A DNA stretch of 64,000 bases from Anaerolineaceae bacterium (GTDB lineage: Bacteria > Chloroflexota > Anaerolineae > Aggregatilineales > Phototrophicaceae): contig WGMX01000028.1 in NCBI GenBank assembly GCA_016124855.1, forward strand, positions 186,001 to 250,000, written 5' to 3'. Shown piece after piece: positions 34,927-44,590 of the stretch. Position numbers and translations under genes: made by a program. The notes under the pieces are model-generated. The model made no database searches. It was not told the origin of the DNA and worked only from the letters and a program-made list of their open reading frames with translations. The first letter of the stretch is position 1; each line of letters starts with the position of its first letter.

Positions 34927-35538
34927 TTATTTTGCAGCGGCGTAGCGCTTAGCAACTTCGTCCCAGTTGACGACGTTCCACCATGCAGCAATATAGTCCG
35001 GGCGACGGTTCTGATAATTCAGGTAATAGGCATGTTCCCACACATCTACACCTAAAATCGCAGTCTTGCCCTCAGAGATGGGGTTATCTTGATTCGCAGT
35101 AGAGGTGATGCTGAGTGCGCCACCCTTATCTGCGAGCAACCACGCCCAACCAGAACCGAAGCGGCTTGCGCCAGCGGCAGCAAACTTTTCCTTGAATGCG
35201 GCAAAGCTACCAAAGGCGCTGTTAATTGCAGCAGCCAAATCACCAGTAGGTTCGCCACCCTTGCCGGGGCCCATGATCTGCCAGAACATGCTGTGATTAT
35301 AATGTCCACCGCCGTTATTACGGACCGCACCACGAATGGCTTCTGGGATGCTGTCGAGAGAAGTCAGCAGCTGCTCGATGCTTTTGCTCTGGAGGTCGGG
35401 ATAGGCTTCTAGTGCTTTGTTTAAGTTGGTGACGTAAGCGTTGTGATGCTTACCATGGTGAATTTCCATGGTACGGGCATCAATATGAGGTTCCAATGCA
35501 TTGGTTGCATAGGGAAGTGCAGGAAGTTCAAAAGCCAT
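34927..35538 (-). CDS. sodA: Fe/Mn superoxide dismutase
   Basis: Detoxifies superoxide in the cytoplasm. The 203-residue length is normal. The metal ligands are visible in [18 protein letters not shown] and [11 protein letters not shown], the last being the family signature DxWEHAYY. Metal preference cannot be stated firmly. The ORF-track start is a TTG (35544); the ATG at 35538 ([10 protein letters not shown]), with AGGAG seven bases upstream, is right. A good promoter lies about 46 bp upstream and a strong terminator follows, so the gene is monocistronic. Its presence suggests at least some oxygen exposure. Confidence 0.96.
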   Translation of the reverse strand: MAFELPALPYATNALEPHIDARTMEIHHGKHHNAYVTNLNKALEAYPDLQSKSIEQLLTSLDSIPEAIRGAVRNNGGGHYNHSMFWQIMGPGKGGEPTGDLAAAINSAFGSFAAFKEKFAAAGASRFGSGWAWLLADKGGALSITSTANQDNPISEGKTAILGVDVWEHAYYLNYQNRRPDYIAAWWNVVNWDEVAKRYAAAK

Positions 35539-35583
35539 TATCAATCTCCTTCGTATGGTAGTTGAAGAGGTTATAACACGCCT

Positions 35584-35612
35584 ATTCTAGCCGCAGGCCG
35601 GTTGGTTTCCAA
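35584..35612 (-). promoter_or_regulatory. Promoter of the superoxide dismutase gene
   Basis: On the minus strand TTGGAA (four of six) and TAGAAT (five of six) are separated by 17 bp, about 45 bp before the ATG. Confidence 0.6.
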
Positions 35613-35761
35613 ATTGACCTTTGGTACAGAATAGTGGCTCTAGCCGAGCGGATTACTCATCAAGTATGCTACAGAAGCGTTACAAGTCGCATCATATTTT
35701 TATAAACAAATCATGAGAAGCTGATAATTTCAGTCTTAATTGGAGCTTGAGGAAGCAATCC

Positions 35762-36682
35762 TTGACGACGAGCGAACTAAAAGTGTCAACCCCTGCAAAG
35801 ATTCCATTACAAGCATATATCGTCATCACTATTGGCGTAATTGCAGTTTCTTTGGCTTCAATACTTATTAAACTGGCGCAGGCCGAAACCATCCCTTCGA
35901 CTTTGATCGCGGCATCACGGATGGCGATTGCAGCGCTGGTGCTTACACCAATCACCTTAAGACGGTATTGGACTGAAATAAAGAGGTTGCATCGCAGTCA
36001 GCTAACGTTGGCGGCTGTATCGGGCTTGTTTCTTGCTATTCACTTCGCGACATGGGTTAAATCTTTCGAGTATACGAGCGTGTTAGTGGGCGTGGTTTTG
36101 GTAAACACCAATCCGTTATGGGCAGCGATTCTCGAGTTTATTTTTCTAAGGACAAAACTCAGTCGCTGGGTAATTATTGCGCTGGTAATTGGGATTATCG
36201 GCAGCATCATCGTTGCGCTGCCAAGCGGTGGCGGGATACATTTCGAGGCCAATACTGGCAGCTTGCTGGCGCTCATCGGCGCAGTGGCGGTTGCGATTTA
36301 CTTTGTTATTGGGCGAAACTTGCGGGCGACACTTTCGCTTATCCCATATATTTGGCTTGTATATTCCTGCTCTGCTGTTTTTCTGTTGATTCTGGTGGCA
36401 GCAACCAGTGTGCCCGTTCTAGGCTACAGCGCCAAAGGCTACGTTCTCCTTGTATTGACGGCGCTCATTCCGCAGCTTGTAGGCCATTCTTCCCTGAACT
36501 TTGCCCTACGCTATTTTCCTGCATCTTACGTAGGGATTGCAGCGCAGCTTGAACCTGTGTTGAGCGCGATAGTTGCCTTCTTATTGTTTACCGAAATTCC
36601 TACGGGAATACAAATCGCAGGCAGTGTTATTATTCTGGTGAGTGTCATCCTCGCAAGCATAGGACAAACGCAAAAAGCATAA
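35762..36682 (+). CDS. EamA-family transporter (first of pair)
   Basis: Drug/metabolite transporter superfamily protein of about 306 residues with ten predicted membrane helices in two EamA halves (for example YIVITIGVIAVSLASILIKLA and VAIYFVIGRNL...). Members export amino acids, nucleosides or other small metabolites; the substrate is unknown. Helix 9 contains the usual FPASYVGIAAQLEPVLSAIVAFLLFTE. The ORF track begins at TTG 35747 with a GGAG too close. TTG 35762, six bases after GAGGAAG, fits better, but the start is uncertain. It is followed after nine bases by a second EamA gene, so the two may form a pair or heterodimer. Confidence 0.88.
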   Translation: MTTSELKVSTPAKIPLQAYIVITIGVIAVSLASILIKLAQAETIPSTLIAASRMAIAALVLTPITLRRYWTEIKRLHRSQLTLAAVSGLFLAIHFATWVKSFEYTSVLVGVVLVNTNPLWAAILEFIFLRTKLSRWVIIALVIGIIGSIIVALPSGGGIHFEANTGSLLALIGAVAVAIYFVIGRNLRATLSLIPYIWLVYSCSAVFLLILVAATSVPVLGYSAKGYVLLVLTALIPQLVGHSSLNFALRYFPASYVGIAAQLEPVLSAIVAFLLFTEIPTGIQIAGSVIILVSVILASIGQTQKA

Positions 36683-36691
36683 CGACTAATC

Positions 36692-37714
36692 ATGACATCA
36701 TTTTTATCAAGACTTCCGGCGCCAACCAACAAAGTACGGCGCGTTCAACTCCTGCTGCTTATGGGAACGTTTGCGGGGGCGTGGGCCGCAATTTTCGGGC
36801 GCATTGCCCAGCATCACGGGATGCCCACACCAGTAATTATCAGCTTCAGAATATTGTTAAGTGCGGTCGTTCTCACTCCAGTTGTTTGGAAATATCACCG
36901 GCAAGAATTTTTCAAGCTGAATAAACGGGATGTACTGATCGCGGCAGGTGGTGGTTTCTGGTTCGGTATTCACCTTATGTCAGGATTTGAGGCACTCAAG
37001 CATACATCGGTGCTGGTGAGCAGTGTACTCGGTGGGACCCTGCCGATTTGGGTGGCGATACTGGAAGTTTACGTGCTTAAAGCCCGTTTGAACCGCATGG
37101 TTTGGATTGGGTTAATGATTACTTTATGCGGAGGAATTATTATCACGCTGGCAGGCAGCGGTGATGCTTCGCTCGGTGATAACCCCTTATTGGGAAGTGG
37201 ATTGGCATTGATGGCGGCCGTGGCAGGCGCAGTTTATGCCATCGTCGGACGAAGATCACGAGATAAGATGTCCTACCTCCCCTATTTATGGTTAGCTTTC
37301 ACTTTCGGTGGGTTAACCAGCCTGAGTTTAGTCGTAGTGACCGGACAAAGCATGGTTGGCTACGATTTTAGTACCTATCTAGCGGTTATTCTGCTGACTA
37401 TTGTGCCGCAACTTATCGGACACGGTGTTTACAATTATGCATTACGGCAACTTCCAGCAACGTTTGTGAGTGTTGTTGGGCAATTGGGTATTATCATTAG
37501 CGCTGTGCTGGCCTACCTGTTTTTCAGAGAGATTCCAAGTGTTTTGGAAATCCCCGGCAGCCTTGCGATTATCGTAGGCATCACGATGGTCAACTTGAAT
37601 AAGCCGCCGATCCCGAAAGCTCAGCTCGGAGTTCAATTAACGGTAGAACTTGTGTCTCCTGCCCCATCACCCATGCCTGTAGGCGGCGACAGCGAACCTA
37701 TTCAAGTTATTTGA
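36692..37714 (+). CDS. EamA-family transporter (second of pair)
   Basis: A second drug/metabolite exporter, 340 residues, with ten predicted membrane helices and the characteristic LPATFVSVVGQLGIIISAVLAYLFFREIP in the second half. It differs clearly from its upstream neighbour, so this is an old duplication rather than a recent one. A tail of about 40 residues after the last helix (KAQLGVQLTVELVSPAPSPM) is polar and probably cytoplasmic. ATG start nine bases after the first EamA gene, with no clear Shine-Dalgarno site, so translational coupling is likely. Substrate unknown. Confidence 0.9.
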   Translation: MTSFLSRLPAPTNKVRRVQLLLLMGTFAGAWAAIFGRIAQHHGMPTPVIISFRILLSAVVLTPVVWKYHRQEFFKLNKRDVLIAAGGGFWFGIHLMSGFEALKHTSVLVSSVLGGTLPIWVAILEVYVLKARLNRMVWIGLMITLCGGIIITLAGSGDASLGDNPLLGSGLALMAAVAGAVYAIVGRRSRDKMSYLPYLWLAFTFGGLTSLSLVVVTGQSMVGYDFSTYLAVILLTIVPQLIGHGVYNYALRQLPATFVSVVGQLGIIISAVLAYLFFREIPSVLEIPGSLAIIVGITMVNLNKPPIPKAQLGVQLTVELVSPAPSPMPVGGDSEPIQVI

Positions 37715-38086
37715 TGCAGTTGATTCACAAAATTCTTCACATTCTTCATTTTCACAAGGGAAGTTTTCAGTTAACAGTCTACATCAGCGATTTTATGGCG
37801 GGCTATGTCTTCAATGTCAAGGTGACATTTAGAGCGAAATATGCGGCAGCAGCGGCGAAAGCAGCAATTTTAAGGGCGGTTTAGCACTGAATTTGCTATA
37901 TATACCCGACTCCGAAGTATCAGGGAACGGGTTTATAGGCCAGAAAAGGAATGCCTTTCCCCTACAAACATCAGATTGATTGTAGGGTGGCATTACCCTC
38001 ATTATTTACCACGCAATATCATAGCACACATTTTCTAAACCAACAATTCAAATGCGGTTTGAAAATAGTTGTGTTGTGGTTGGTTA
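37715..38086. other. Non-coding region between the EamA pair and the solute-binding protein gene
   Basis: This 372-bp gap holds no plausible gene. Visible structures are AATGTCA-AGG-TGACATT (37813-37829), CCCTACAA...TTGTAGGG (37960-37987) and AGGGT...ACCCT (37984-37999), then copy 2 of the 53-bp repeat. The flanking genes converge here, so terminators are expected, but no classic hairpin with a T tract is seen. Confidence 0.75.
38016..38068 (+). repeat. Diverged 53-bp intergenic repeat, copy 2
   Basis: ATATCATAGCACACATTTTC...CGGTTTGAAAATAG matches copy 1 at 5816-5868 in the same orientation at about four of five positions. It lies 18 bp from the stop of the convergent solute-binding protein gene. 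Confidence 0.5.
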
Positions 38087-39835
38087 TTAGCCCAATTTGA
38101 AACCTAAATAATCAGACACTCCGGGCCAGATGTCAGCAGTGGGCATGTCTTCGGGCAGCAAAACCTGCCCTAGCAAAGATTGCATTTGACCACTGCGATA
38201 CATTTCTTGAATGGTGTATTCCACCAACAAGCGGAAATCAATATCGTTGCGCGGAACTGCCATACCGACGTAAACACGGCTATACCACGCATCAGGGTTT
38301 GACCCACGATGCGTTAGCCGTAAGTCATTCTGATTGGCTTGGACGTGAGCGATCAATTTCAGGCTATCGCCAAATACGGCATTTACGTTGTTTTGTGAAA
38401 GGATAACGGTGGCTGCATCGGCTTCATTCGTGACAGAAAAAATTCTTACCCCCGAGCGTGCGCTAGCCGCCAATTCTTTTACGCGGTCTTCCGCTCCAGC
38501 TTCGCTGCCAAAGACGCCCACCACACGGCCACGCAAATCCAAAAAGGTTTCATAGTCATCATTCTTTTTGACCATGACCCGTTCACCATGTAACAAATAG
38601 GCAGCGGTCAGGTCAACTTTATCCGCCGCAGTCCAATCCAGCGGTACGCCGATAGCAATATCTGCTTGGCCACTAGCGACTAAATCGACTGCATTTGCAG
38701 CCGAATCTGGTACATAATCTACCCGAAAACCCCATTTGGCGGCCATCGCCTCGATTACGGCTCGATTGGTCGCTTCTAGCCGTTTCTGGCTTTCTGGCGC
38801 GTCGGCAGGTAAATCCGAAACGCCGGCGACTCGAATAGCTTTGCCCTGCTGTAAACGGGGAATTGCATACTGTGTGGGATAGGGAACATCCTGTGGTAGT
38901 TGAGGGGGTTTTGGCGCTTCATCGGTTATACCTGACCAAAGTGGAATCAGATTGATGGAGTAATTTAAACCCGCTAAGTATGTTTTCTGAAGTTCCTGTA
39001 ACGTCCCTTTTTGTGCCAGATATTGGAGGGTTTTATTGATTAAGTTGCGCCAATTTACATCCTGCCGACGGACGGCAATGGCATATGGTTCAGGGCCAAC
39101 GGCCTCATCTAGAATTTTGCCCATTCCTACTTGTGGGATGACCTTCGTAAGTTGAAAGCGGCTGTCCACAACGCCGTCGATTTCACTATTCACCAATGCT
39201 GAATAGGCCTGATTTATCGTCAGAAAAGATTGAATTGTCGCACCAACACCTGAACGCTGCTGCCAAAGCCCGATAGCTTCTGCGGCGGGCGTACCTAAAA
39301 CATAACCGATTTTGCGACCTGACATATCCGCAAGAGTGGCCGCCCCGTCATCCTGCCGTACAAGCATAGACTGCGTGCCATCAAAATAAGTGAAGCTAAA
39401 CTCAACTTTAGAATCCATATCGCGGCGATGAATCTGCAAACCAAGCAGCATATCAATTTTGCCACTGGTCAGCATTTCGATTCCGGTTTGGCTTGTCACC
39501 TGAACTGGCACAAACTTTACGCCCCAAACCTCTGCCATTTTCTTAGCGAGATCAGCATCGAATCCGGAAACTTCACCGCGCACATTGAGCGTCCCAAAGG
39601 GTGGCGCGTTATAGAGCAATCCGACGCGCACGGCATTATCTCGCTGCATCTGAACTAATGATGATTCAGTTAGCAAAACATCGCCTGCGGCGACATCTAG
39701 TACAGGTACAAGAGTTGGGGGAACCAAGGTCGGGGCCGGTTGAAGGCGAAGTTCTGCTGAAAATGACGGAGAAAAACCTATCGCCATCAGAAACATGACG
39801 ACAAGCAAAGAAAAAGCAACTGCAAAACGCTTCAT
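38087..39835 (-). CDS. Tandem family-3 solute-binding protein
   Basis: Exported protein of 582 residues made of two amino-acid-type solute-binding domains in one chain. The signal peptide is LLVVMFLMAIGFSPSFSA. Domain 1 (about 55-300) runs from NAVRVGLLYNAPPFG with SGFDADLAKKMAEVWGV. Domain 2 (about 330-570) runs from KAIRVAGVSDLPADAP with VDLVASGQADIAIGVPLDW. Single-domain SBP_bac_3 proteins are about 250 residues. No ABC permease or ATPase is near. It starts five bases after nadD, in the obg-nadD operon, an unusual place for a binding protein. It may feed a distant ABC transporter or act as a sensor; the ligand is unknown. Confidence 0.88.
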   Translation of the reverse strand: MKRFAVAFSLLVVMFLMAIGFSPSFSAELRLQPAPTLVPPTLVPVLDVAAGDVLLTESSLVQMQRDNAVRVGLLYNAPPFGTLNVRGEVSGFDADLAKKMAEVWGVKFVPVQVTSQTGIEMLTSGKIDMLLGLQIHRRDMDSKVEFSFTYFDGTQSMLVRQDDGAATLADMSGRKIGYVLGTPAAEAIGLWQQRSGVGATIQSFLTINQAYSALVNSEIDGVVDSRFQLTKVIPQVGMGKILDEAVGPEPYAIAVRRQDVNWRNLINKTLQYLAQKGTLQELQKTYLAGLNYSINLIPLWSGITDEAPKPPQLPQDVPYPTQYAIPRLQQGKAIRVAGVSDLPADAPESQKRLEATNRAVIEAMAAKWGFRVDYVPDSAANAVDLVASGQADIAIGVPLDWTAADKVDLTAAYLLHGERVMVKKNDDYETFLDLRGRVVGVFGSEAGAEDRVKELAASARSGVRIFSVTNEADAATVILSQNNVNAVFGDSLKLIAHVQANQNDLRLTHRGSNPDAWYSRVYVGMAVPRNDIDFRLLVEYTIQEMYRSGQMQSLLGQVLLPEDMPTADIWPGVSDYLGFKLG

Positions 39836-39840
39836 AAGAT

Positions 39841-40437
39841 TTACCTATATAACTGATGGTCTTCGATATAGGCGAGAACGGCATCCGGCACGAGGTAGCG
39901 TATGCTTTTGCCGGCTGCACAACGAGCAACGATTGCGGTGGAAGAAATATCTATCAACGGGGCGTCTACAATCGTAAGCCGTTCGGCCAATCCGGGTAAT
40001 TTATCATGGTGTAGTTCAGGCGAAATTATGCTCTGCGGGCGACGCATAACTGCGATTTTACATAAGCGTATGAGTTCTTGCGGCTGATGCCATTTGGGTA
40101 GATCATGCAAGGAGTCTCCGCCCATCACGAAATACAGTTCGGCCTGTGGATAATCGGCCTGCAACAGGCGCACCATATCCACCGAGTAATGAGGGCCGGG
40201 GCGATCTACATCTACCCTTGAAATGGCAAACTGCTGATTATCCATGATGGCGCAATCAAGCATGGCTAGGCGATCTTCAACCGGAGCTTTGTCTTCCTGC
40301 TGCTTATGTGGTGGGTCAGCAGCAGGTACAAATAACAATTGGCTTAAACCAATGGCGTCTAATGCGTGTTGAGCGAGAATTAGGTGCCCAATGTGAGGTG
40401 GGTCGAACGTACCGCCGAGAATGCCTATGCGCTCCAT
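39841..40437 (-). CDS. nadD: Nicotinate-nucleotide adenylyltransferase
   Basis: Makes deamido-NAD from nicotinate mononucleotide and ATP, a late step of NAD synthesis. The nucleotidyltransferase signature GGTFDPPHIGHLILA is at the N terminus (about 8-22), and the C-terminal ATP-binding motif is ISSTAIVARCAAGKSIRYLVP. The 198-residue length is normal. It starts six bases after obg and ends five bases before the solute-binding protein gene, so the three form an operon. The obg-nadD order is common in bacteria. Confidence 0.96.
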   Translation of the reverse strand: MERIGILGGTFDPPHIGHLILAQHALDAIGLSQLLFVPAADPPHKQQEDKAPVEDRLAMLDCAIMDNQQFAISRVDVDRPGPHYSVDMVRLLQADYPQAELYFVMGGDSLHDLPKWHQPQELIRLCKIAVMRRPQSIISPELHHDKLPGLAERLTIVDAPLIDISSTAIVARCAAGKSIRYLVPDAVLAYIEDHQLYR

Positions 40438-40443
40438 TTGTCT

Positions 40444-41706
40444 TCAGTCAGCCCATTCAAGTTCGTAGTCGCCAATATAAACGGTATCCCCTACTTGAAC
40501 ACCGGCCTCTTCTAAGGCAGCGGAAATGCCGAGCGTTTCCAGTATTTGTTGAAAACGCATGATTGCGTCTTCATAATCCCAGTGGGTCATCGAGGCCGCA
40601 CGTTCGATGCGACGACCACTTACACGGTACACTCCAGTATCTTCTCGCACAATAGTAAAGACGACTTCTTCTTCAGGCAGCTCATATAACGGTGTTTCAG
40701 CAACGGGAACCTGCTCGACAGGTGGCAAAGCATCAACCGTCGCAAAAATACGTTGGATAAGGGGTTTGATATTTTGCTGAGTTGCGGCGGAAATCGAAAT
40801 AGGTTCGACACCGCGTGTGTTCAAAAAGGCTTTAACCTGAAGCCAACGTTCTTGCGCTTCGGGTAAATCCATTTTGGTAAATACGACGATTTGTGGCTTT
40901 TCAGCAAGTTTCTCATCATAGAGAGCTAATTCACTGTTGATCTGGCTGTAGTCGGCGATAGGGTCTTCACTCGCGCCGTTGAGCAAATGTACCAACACAC
41001 GTGTACGCTGAACATGGCGTAGAAAGGAATGTCCCAGCCCTACCCCCATGTGCGCACCTTCGATCAATCCGGGAATATCGGCAACAACCAAATCGCGGTC
41101 GTCATAGAGCATTACGCCGAGATTGGGTTCAAGTGTGGTAAAGGGATAGTCAGCAATCTTCGGACGCGCATTACTAATAACCGAAAGCAAGGTTGATTTA
41201 CCGGCGTTGGGCACACCTACCAGACCGACATCAGCAATCAACTTGAGTTCAAGGATGAGCCAATGTTCTTGACCGGGAGCCCCTTTTTCCGCCATACGCG
41301 GTGTCTGATTGGATGAAGTGGCAAAATGTTGATTTCCGCGTCCACCACGCCCACCTTTTGCCACAACAATGCGATCTTCGCGCCGCACCAAATCGGCAAT
41401 CACTTGACCAGTTTCTGCATCCTTAATGACTGTTCCTGGAGGGACTTCAATTTCAATATTCGCTCCACTTGCACCGCTCATATTTTTGGCGCGACCGGGT
41501 TTGCCGTGTTCGGCCTTGAAGTGAACACCCCGTTGAAATGGCGCGAGTGTATTCAATCGGGGATTGACCTTGATAATAACATCGCCGCCCTTGCCACCAT
41601 CTCCGCCAGCCGGACCGCCGCGCGGCATAAACTTTTCACGAAGAAAGGCAACGATTCCATCGCCACCGTTACCACTGCTGACAAATATCTTGACATCATC
41701 TAACAT
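40444..41706 (-). CDS. obg: GTPase Obg
   Basis: Essential ribosome-associated GTPase that links 50S assembly to nucleotide status. The 420-residue protein has the glycine-rich Obg domain (MLDDVKIFVSSGNGGDGIVAFLREKF, GGPAGGDGGKGGDV), the G domain with GVPNAGKSTLLS, DIPGLIEGAHMGVGLG, and TKMDL, and a C-terminal OCT domain (YELPEEEVVFTIVRED...RFQQILETLGISAALEEAGVQVGDTVYIGDYELEW). It starts at the ATG of MLDDVK and heads an operon with nadD and the tandem solute-binding protein gene. Confidence 0.98.
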   Translation of the reverse strand: MLDDVKIFVSSGNGGDGIVAFLREKFMPRGGPAGGDGGKGGDVIIKVNPRLNTLAPFQRGVHFKAEHGKPGRAKNMSGASGANIEIEVPPGTVIKDAETGQVIADLVRREDRIVVAKGGRGGRGNQHFATSSNQTPRMAEKGAPGQEHWLILELKLIADVGLVGVPNAGKSTLLSVISNARPKIADYPFTTLEPNLGVMLYDDRDLVVADIPGLIEGAHMGVGLGHSFLRHVQRTRVLVHLLNGASEDPIADYSQINSELALYDEKLAEKPQIVVFTKMDLPEAQERWLQVKAFLNTRGVEPISISAATQQNIKPLIQRIFATVDALPPVEQVPVAETPLYELPEEEVVFTIVREDTGVYRVSGRRIERAASMTHWDYEDAIMRFQQILETLGISAALEEAGVQVGDTVYIGDYELEWAD

Positions 41707-41757
41707 ACAAACACCTACGAACTTACAGATCTAATCCGAAATCGCGTGCAAGATTAG

Positions 41758-42756
41758 CTAACATTCTAACTCCGGCAGCATTTCAGGCTGTCCGGCACGA
41801 TACCATTCAATGGTGCGACGTGCGCCTACCTCAAAATCCGTCGGAACAAAAGCGAGTTCACGTCGAGCCTTATCACTTGATACGCGCCAGCTATTATACA
41901 CGTAAGAACGCAGGTTCAACGGCCAGAAGGGTTCGGCGCGTGTTAGAACGGAAAGAGCCTCCAAAAAACGAGCCGTATTGATGCCTAACCAGCCCGGTAT
42001 TGGAAGACGAGGCCAGTGTATATTCGCTTCGCGGCAAACAATGTCATAAGCTTCACGGTGCGTAATCCAATCCCCGCAAATGTTATACACCTCACCGAAG
42101 CGACCTCGTTCAAGACCCTTCATAACGCCTTGAACAACATCCTCAATATAAGCAGGGAAAATTATGTAGCGTCCACGATCAACCTGCATGATAATGCCAC
42201 GCATCGGGTCTTTGAAAAATAGACGATTAAAAGCATACTGTCCAAGTGGGCCGTAGTAAGCACCGGGTCGAAGCACTACTACTGGCAGATCAAAATCATG
42301 AAAGTAACGCATTACAATTTGCTCGGCCTGCCATTTGCTGCGCTGGTAAGGATCGGTAGGATGGGCAGGATGCGTTTCGTCTACAATGCGATTCGGATCA
42401 GGCTCTCCGACCACCGCAACCGTCGAAATATGGATGAAGCGTTCGACCTGTGCTTTACGAGCGGCTTCCAGTACATTTTCTGTACCTTGAATGTTGGTCG
42501 TGGCAAATATTTTCTCATCACCCCAAAATCTGAACATGCCTCCCGCATGAATGACATATTGACATCCCTCAGTCGCTCTTTGCAGAACATCAGCGTCTTG
42601 TAAATCTCCAGCAACGATTTCAACAGCGGGATAGTGCTTTAGCCAAGCATTGGCTTGCGGATTGCGGGTTAAGATACGCATGGGAAAACCTGCGCGACAG
42701 AGGGCTGGCACAAGATGCCGGCCCAAAAAGCCCGTTCCGCCGGTGAGGAAGATCAT
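41758..42756 (-). CDS. NAD-dependent epimerase/dehydratase (extended SDR)
   Basis: Extended short-chain dehydrogenase of 332 residues. The Rossmann motif GGTGFLG lies at residues 6-12, the catalytic Tyr and Lys in DPYQRSKWQAEQ, and the preceding Ser in HISTVAVVGEPD. The substrate-binding region with VVLRPGAYYGPLGQY matches the NDP-sugar epimerase/dihydroflavonol-reductase branch. The substrate cannot be assigned: nucleotide-sugar, sterol/hopanoid-like and other substrates are all possible. It lies 51 bp upstream of obg and 36 bp downstream of the next gene on the same strand, so it may belong to a long operon. Confidence 0.87.
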   Translation of the reverse strand: MIFLTGGTGFLGRHLVPALCRAGFPMRILTRNPQANAWLKHYPAVEIVAGDLQDADVLQRATEGCQYVIHAGGMFRFWGDEKIFATTNIQGTENVLEAARKAQVERFIHISTVAVVGEPDPNRIVDETHPAHPTDPYQRSKWQAEQIVMRYFHDFDLPVVVLRPGAYYGPLGQYAFNRLFFKDPMRGIIMQVDRGRYIIFPAYIEDVVQGVMKGLERGRFGEVYNICGDWITHREAYDIVCREANIHWPRLPIPGWLGINTARFLEALSVLTRAEPFWPLNLRSYVYNSWRVSSDKARRELAFVPTDFEVGARRTIEWYRAGQPEMLPELEC

Positions 42757-42792
42757 AGCATTGCTTTCTGATGATAGGCGAATCGCACTGAG

Positions 42793-43413
42793 TTAATTAT
42801 CGCGCCCAATCGTGGTTGGCAGATTAGAAAGTAATTGTAACGGCGCTAAATCCGCGCGATTGCCCCAACCTGTCGGTAATTCCTGAACAAACGATTCAAT
42901 TTTCCAATGGTTAGAAATTGGATCGTAACACATCTGAAAGACCAATGCAGCATCGCCCATATCTTGAAGCAAAAACCAGCCGTTATCATTTAATTGACGC
43001 GATTCGATACGCTGTTCGGTCTGGCAATCGACTACGAGACAGCGGCTGCCATCTTCAGAAAACTGGCGTACTTGCACATGGTGGCGCGCTGTCATGATAC
43101 CTATAAAGTGTAAATGATTGGGAGCACTCTGATAGTTAATAATGGTCTGGAAACGAGTTAGAAATCGTCCGGTCAAATAACGCGGCGCGAAGTGTATGTC
43201 TTTACCCAGTGCTGCATCAGCCAACCAATCAAGCGCACGGAGATAGTCGGTACTCACCAGTTGAACCACATCGTCGGGCGCAACCCATTCGGCCTTCCGG
43301 GAAACGCCAGCATGTACTCGGCGCAAGCGGTTTGTCCATGGTATCGGATCCCGACCAACTGTAAACAATATGCAAGATATGCCTACAAAAATCAAAACAA
43401 GCGCGATAAGCAT
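42793..43413 (-). CDS. Hypothetical membrane-anchored protein
   Basis: A 206-residue protein with no domain I recognise. Residues 1-18 (MLIALVLIFVGISCILFT) form a single membrane anchor, with the rest probably outside. The body has alternating strand-rich segments (HHVQVRQFSEDGSRCLVVDCQTEQRI) that resemble an NTF2/Tim44-like fold, but this is only an impression. The ATG is preceded by GAGTG. It lies 36 bp upstream of the epimerase gene and about 90 bp after the receiver-domain gene on the same strand. Confidence 0.7.
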   Translation of the reverse strand: MLIALVLIFVGISCILFTVGRDPIPWTNRLRRVHAGVSRKAEWVAPDDVVQLVSTDYLRALDWLADAALGKDIHFAPRYLTGRFLTRFQTIINYQSAPNHLHFIGIMTARHHVQVRQFSEDGSRCLVVDCQTEQRIESRQLNDNGWFLLQDMGDAALVFQMCYDPISNHWKIESFVQELPTGWGNRADLAPLQLLSNLPTTIGRDN

Positions 43414-43506
43414 GGCACTCGTTTAACCTCAAATCCAATTTGATCACTGTAGCAATCAAGGGAACGAAACACAATACCTAGACTATGCGATTGAGGGACG
43501 ATAGCA

Positions 43507-44517
43507 TTACTCGCCACTCAACGCAATCCAAATATTTTGACGTAAACGGGCTTTGCTCAAAGGACGTTCCAGATAAACATCTACGGTCGCAACTGCCCGC
43601 GTCAATGATGCATCTTCGGGCACAGCATGATCTGCGATCAAGATTATGGGAAGGTGACGCAGTTTTTCGACTTCCCGTAATTTGCCAAGCATTTCCCAGC
43701 CGTGCATGTCAGCTAGCTGCATATCCATAATCAGCAGATCATATTGTTCATCTTCCAACCGGTTTAGTGCTTCGGCGGCAGACGCTGCAACCTGCACGGT
43801 CGCTTTAAGTTCCACACACAAATTGTATATCAACTTGCGTTCTTCGAGCGACGTTACGAGCAGTAGAAGTCTTTTGTCTTCGGTTTGCGTTGTATCTGTT
43901 TGGCTGGCGATGATGGCTTCAAGTTCTGAGGTTTTACCGCTGGGGCGAAGCTCATGCACTAATTGACTATCGCGCACTTCGACGTTTGCAAATGCAACTA
44001 CGGCAGCGGCAAATTCTTGCGGTGCAAGCTCAAGGAGATGAAGCCTGATTTCGTCGGCACGGTCAAAATCAGAAAACAAAGCGCCATCTGTCCCGGTTAT
44101 AGCAATGAGATCGGATCGTATTTCTGCAGCGCAGATTTCCGATAATTGAACCTGATGAAGCCAGTGTTTAACGTCTTCAAGTTGAAAGGCTGGCAGCAAG
44201 GTATTGACGTAGTAAGTGCGGGGACGAACTCGCCCTTGTTCACTGGTTGCGCGATTAGGATCGTAGACATGGGGTTCGGGCAAACCGATGACCCACACAT
44301 AAGCGCTGTTGTAGTGATCAACACGACCCGCGACCTTGAGACGATCAAGTTCGGCGTCGCTGGCCGGGCTACCTTGAGTACTTGCGCTTAACTCAACCAA
44401 TTTTCCAGTGTATAGATCCTGCCCACGGTTGCCGCTTAGCTGGACAATGACCGCACCAGCCTTGCTTACATAGACAAAATGACGTGGGACAGCAGTACCG
44501 TTATAAGCTTTAGTCAT
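43507..44517 (-). CDS. Receiver-domain protein with unknown N-terminal domain
   Basis: A 336-residue cytoplasmic protein. Residues about 218-336 form a CheY-like receiver: the phosphorylation site is Asp265 in LIMDMQLADMHGWEML. The conserved Thr/Ser is Ala in IILIADHAV, and the invariant Lys is Arg318 in VYLERPLS. Phosphorylation may therefore be slow, or the domain may act without it. Residues 1-200 have no recognisable family (RHFVYVSKAGAVIVQLSGN...). There is no output domain and no histidine kinase nearby. It lies about 70 bp downstream of the AAA ATPase gene, so the two may work together. Confidence 0.8.
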   Translation of the reverse strand: MTKAYNGTAVPRHFVYVSKAGAVIVQLSGNRGQDLYTGKLVELSASTQGSPASDAELDRLKVAGRVDHYNSAYVWVIGLPEPHVYDPNRATSEQGRVRPRTYYVNTLLPAFQLEDVKHWLHQVQLSEICAAEIRSDLIAITGTDGALFSDFDRADEIRLHLLELAPQEFAAAVVAFANVEVRDSQLVHELRPSGKTSELEAIIASQTDTTQTEDKRLLLLVTSLEERKLIYNLCVELKATVQVAASAAEALNRLEDEQYDLLIMDMQLADMHGWEMLGKLREVEKLRHLPIILIADHAVPEDASLTRAVATVDVYLERPLSKARLRQNIWIALSGE

Positions 44518-44590
44518 TAGGTTCTGTCAGGCAAAGCCTGCTCCTGATGAAAGTAGCTCTATTGTACTGCTGTCTTCCATACGGTTCAAA

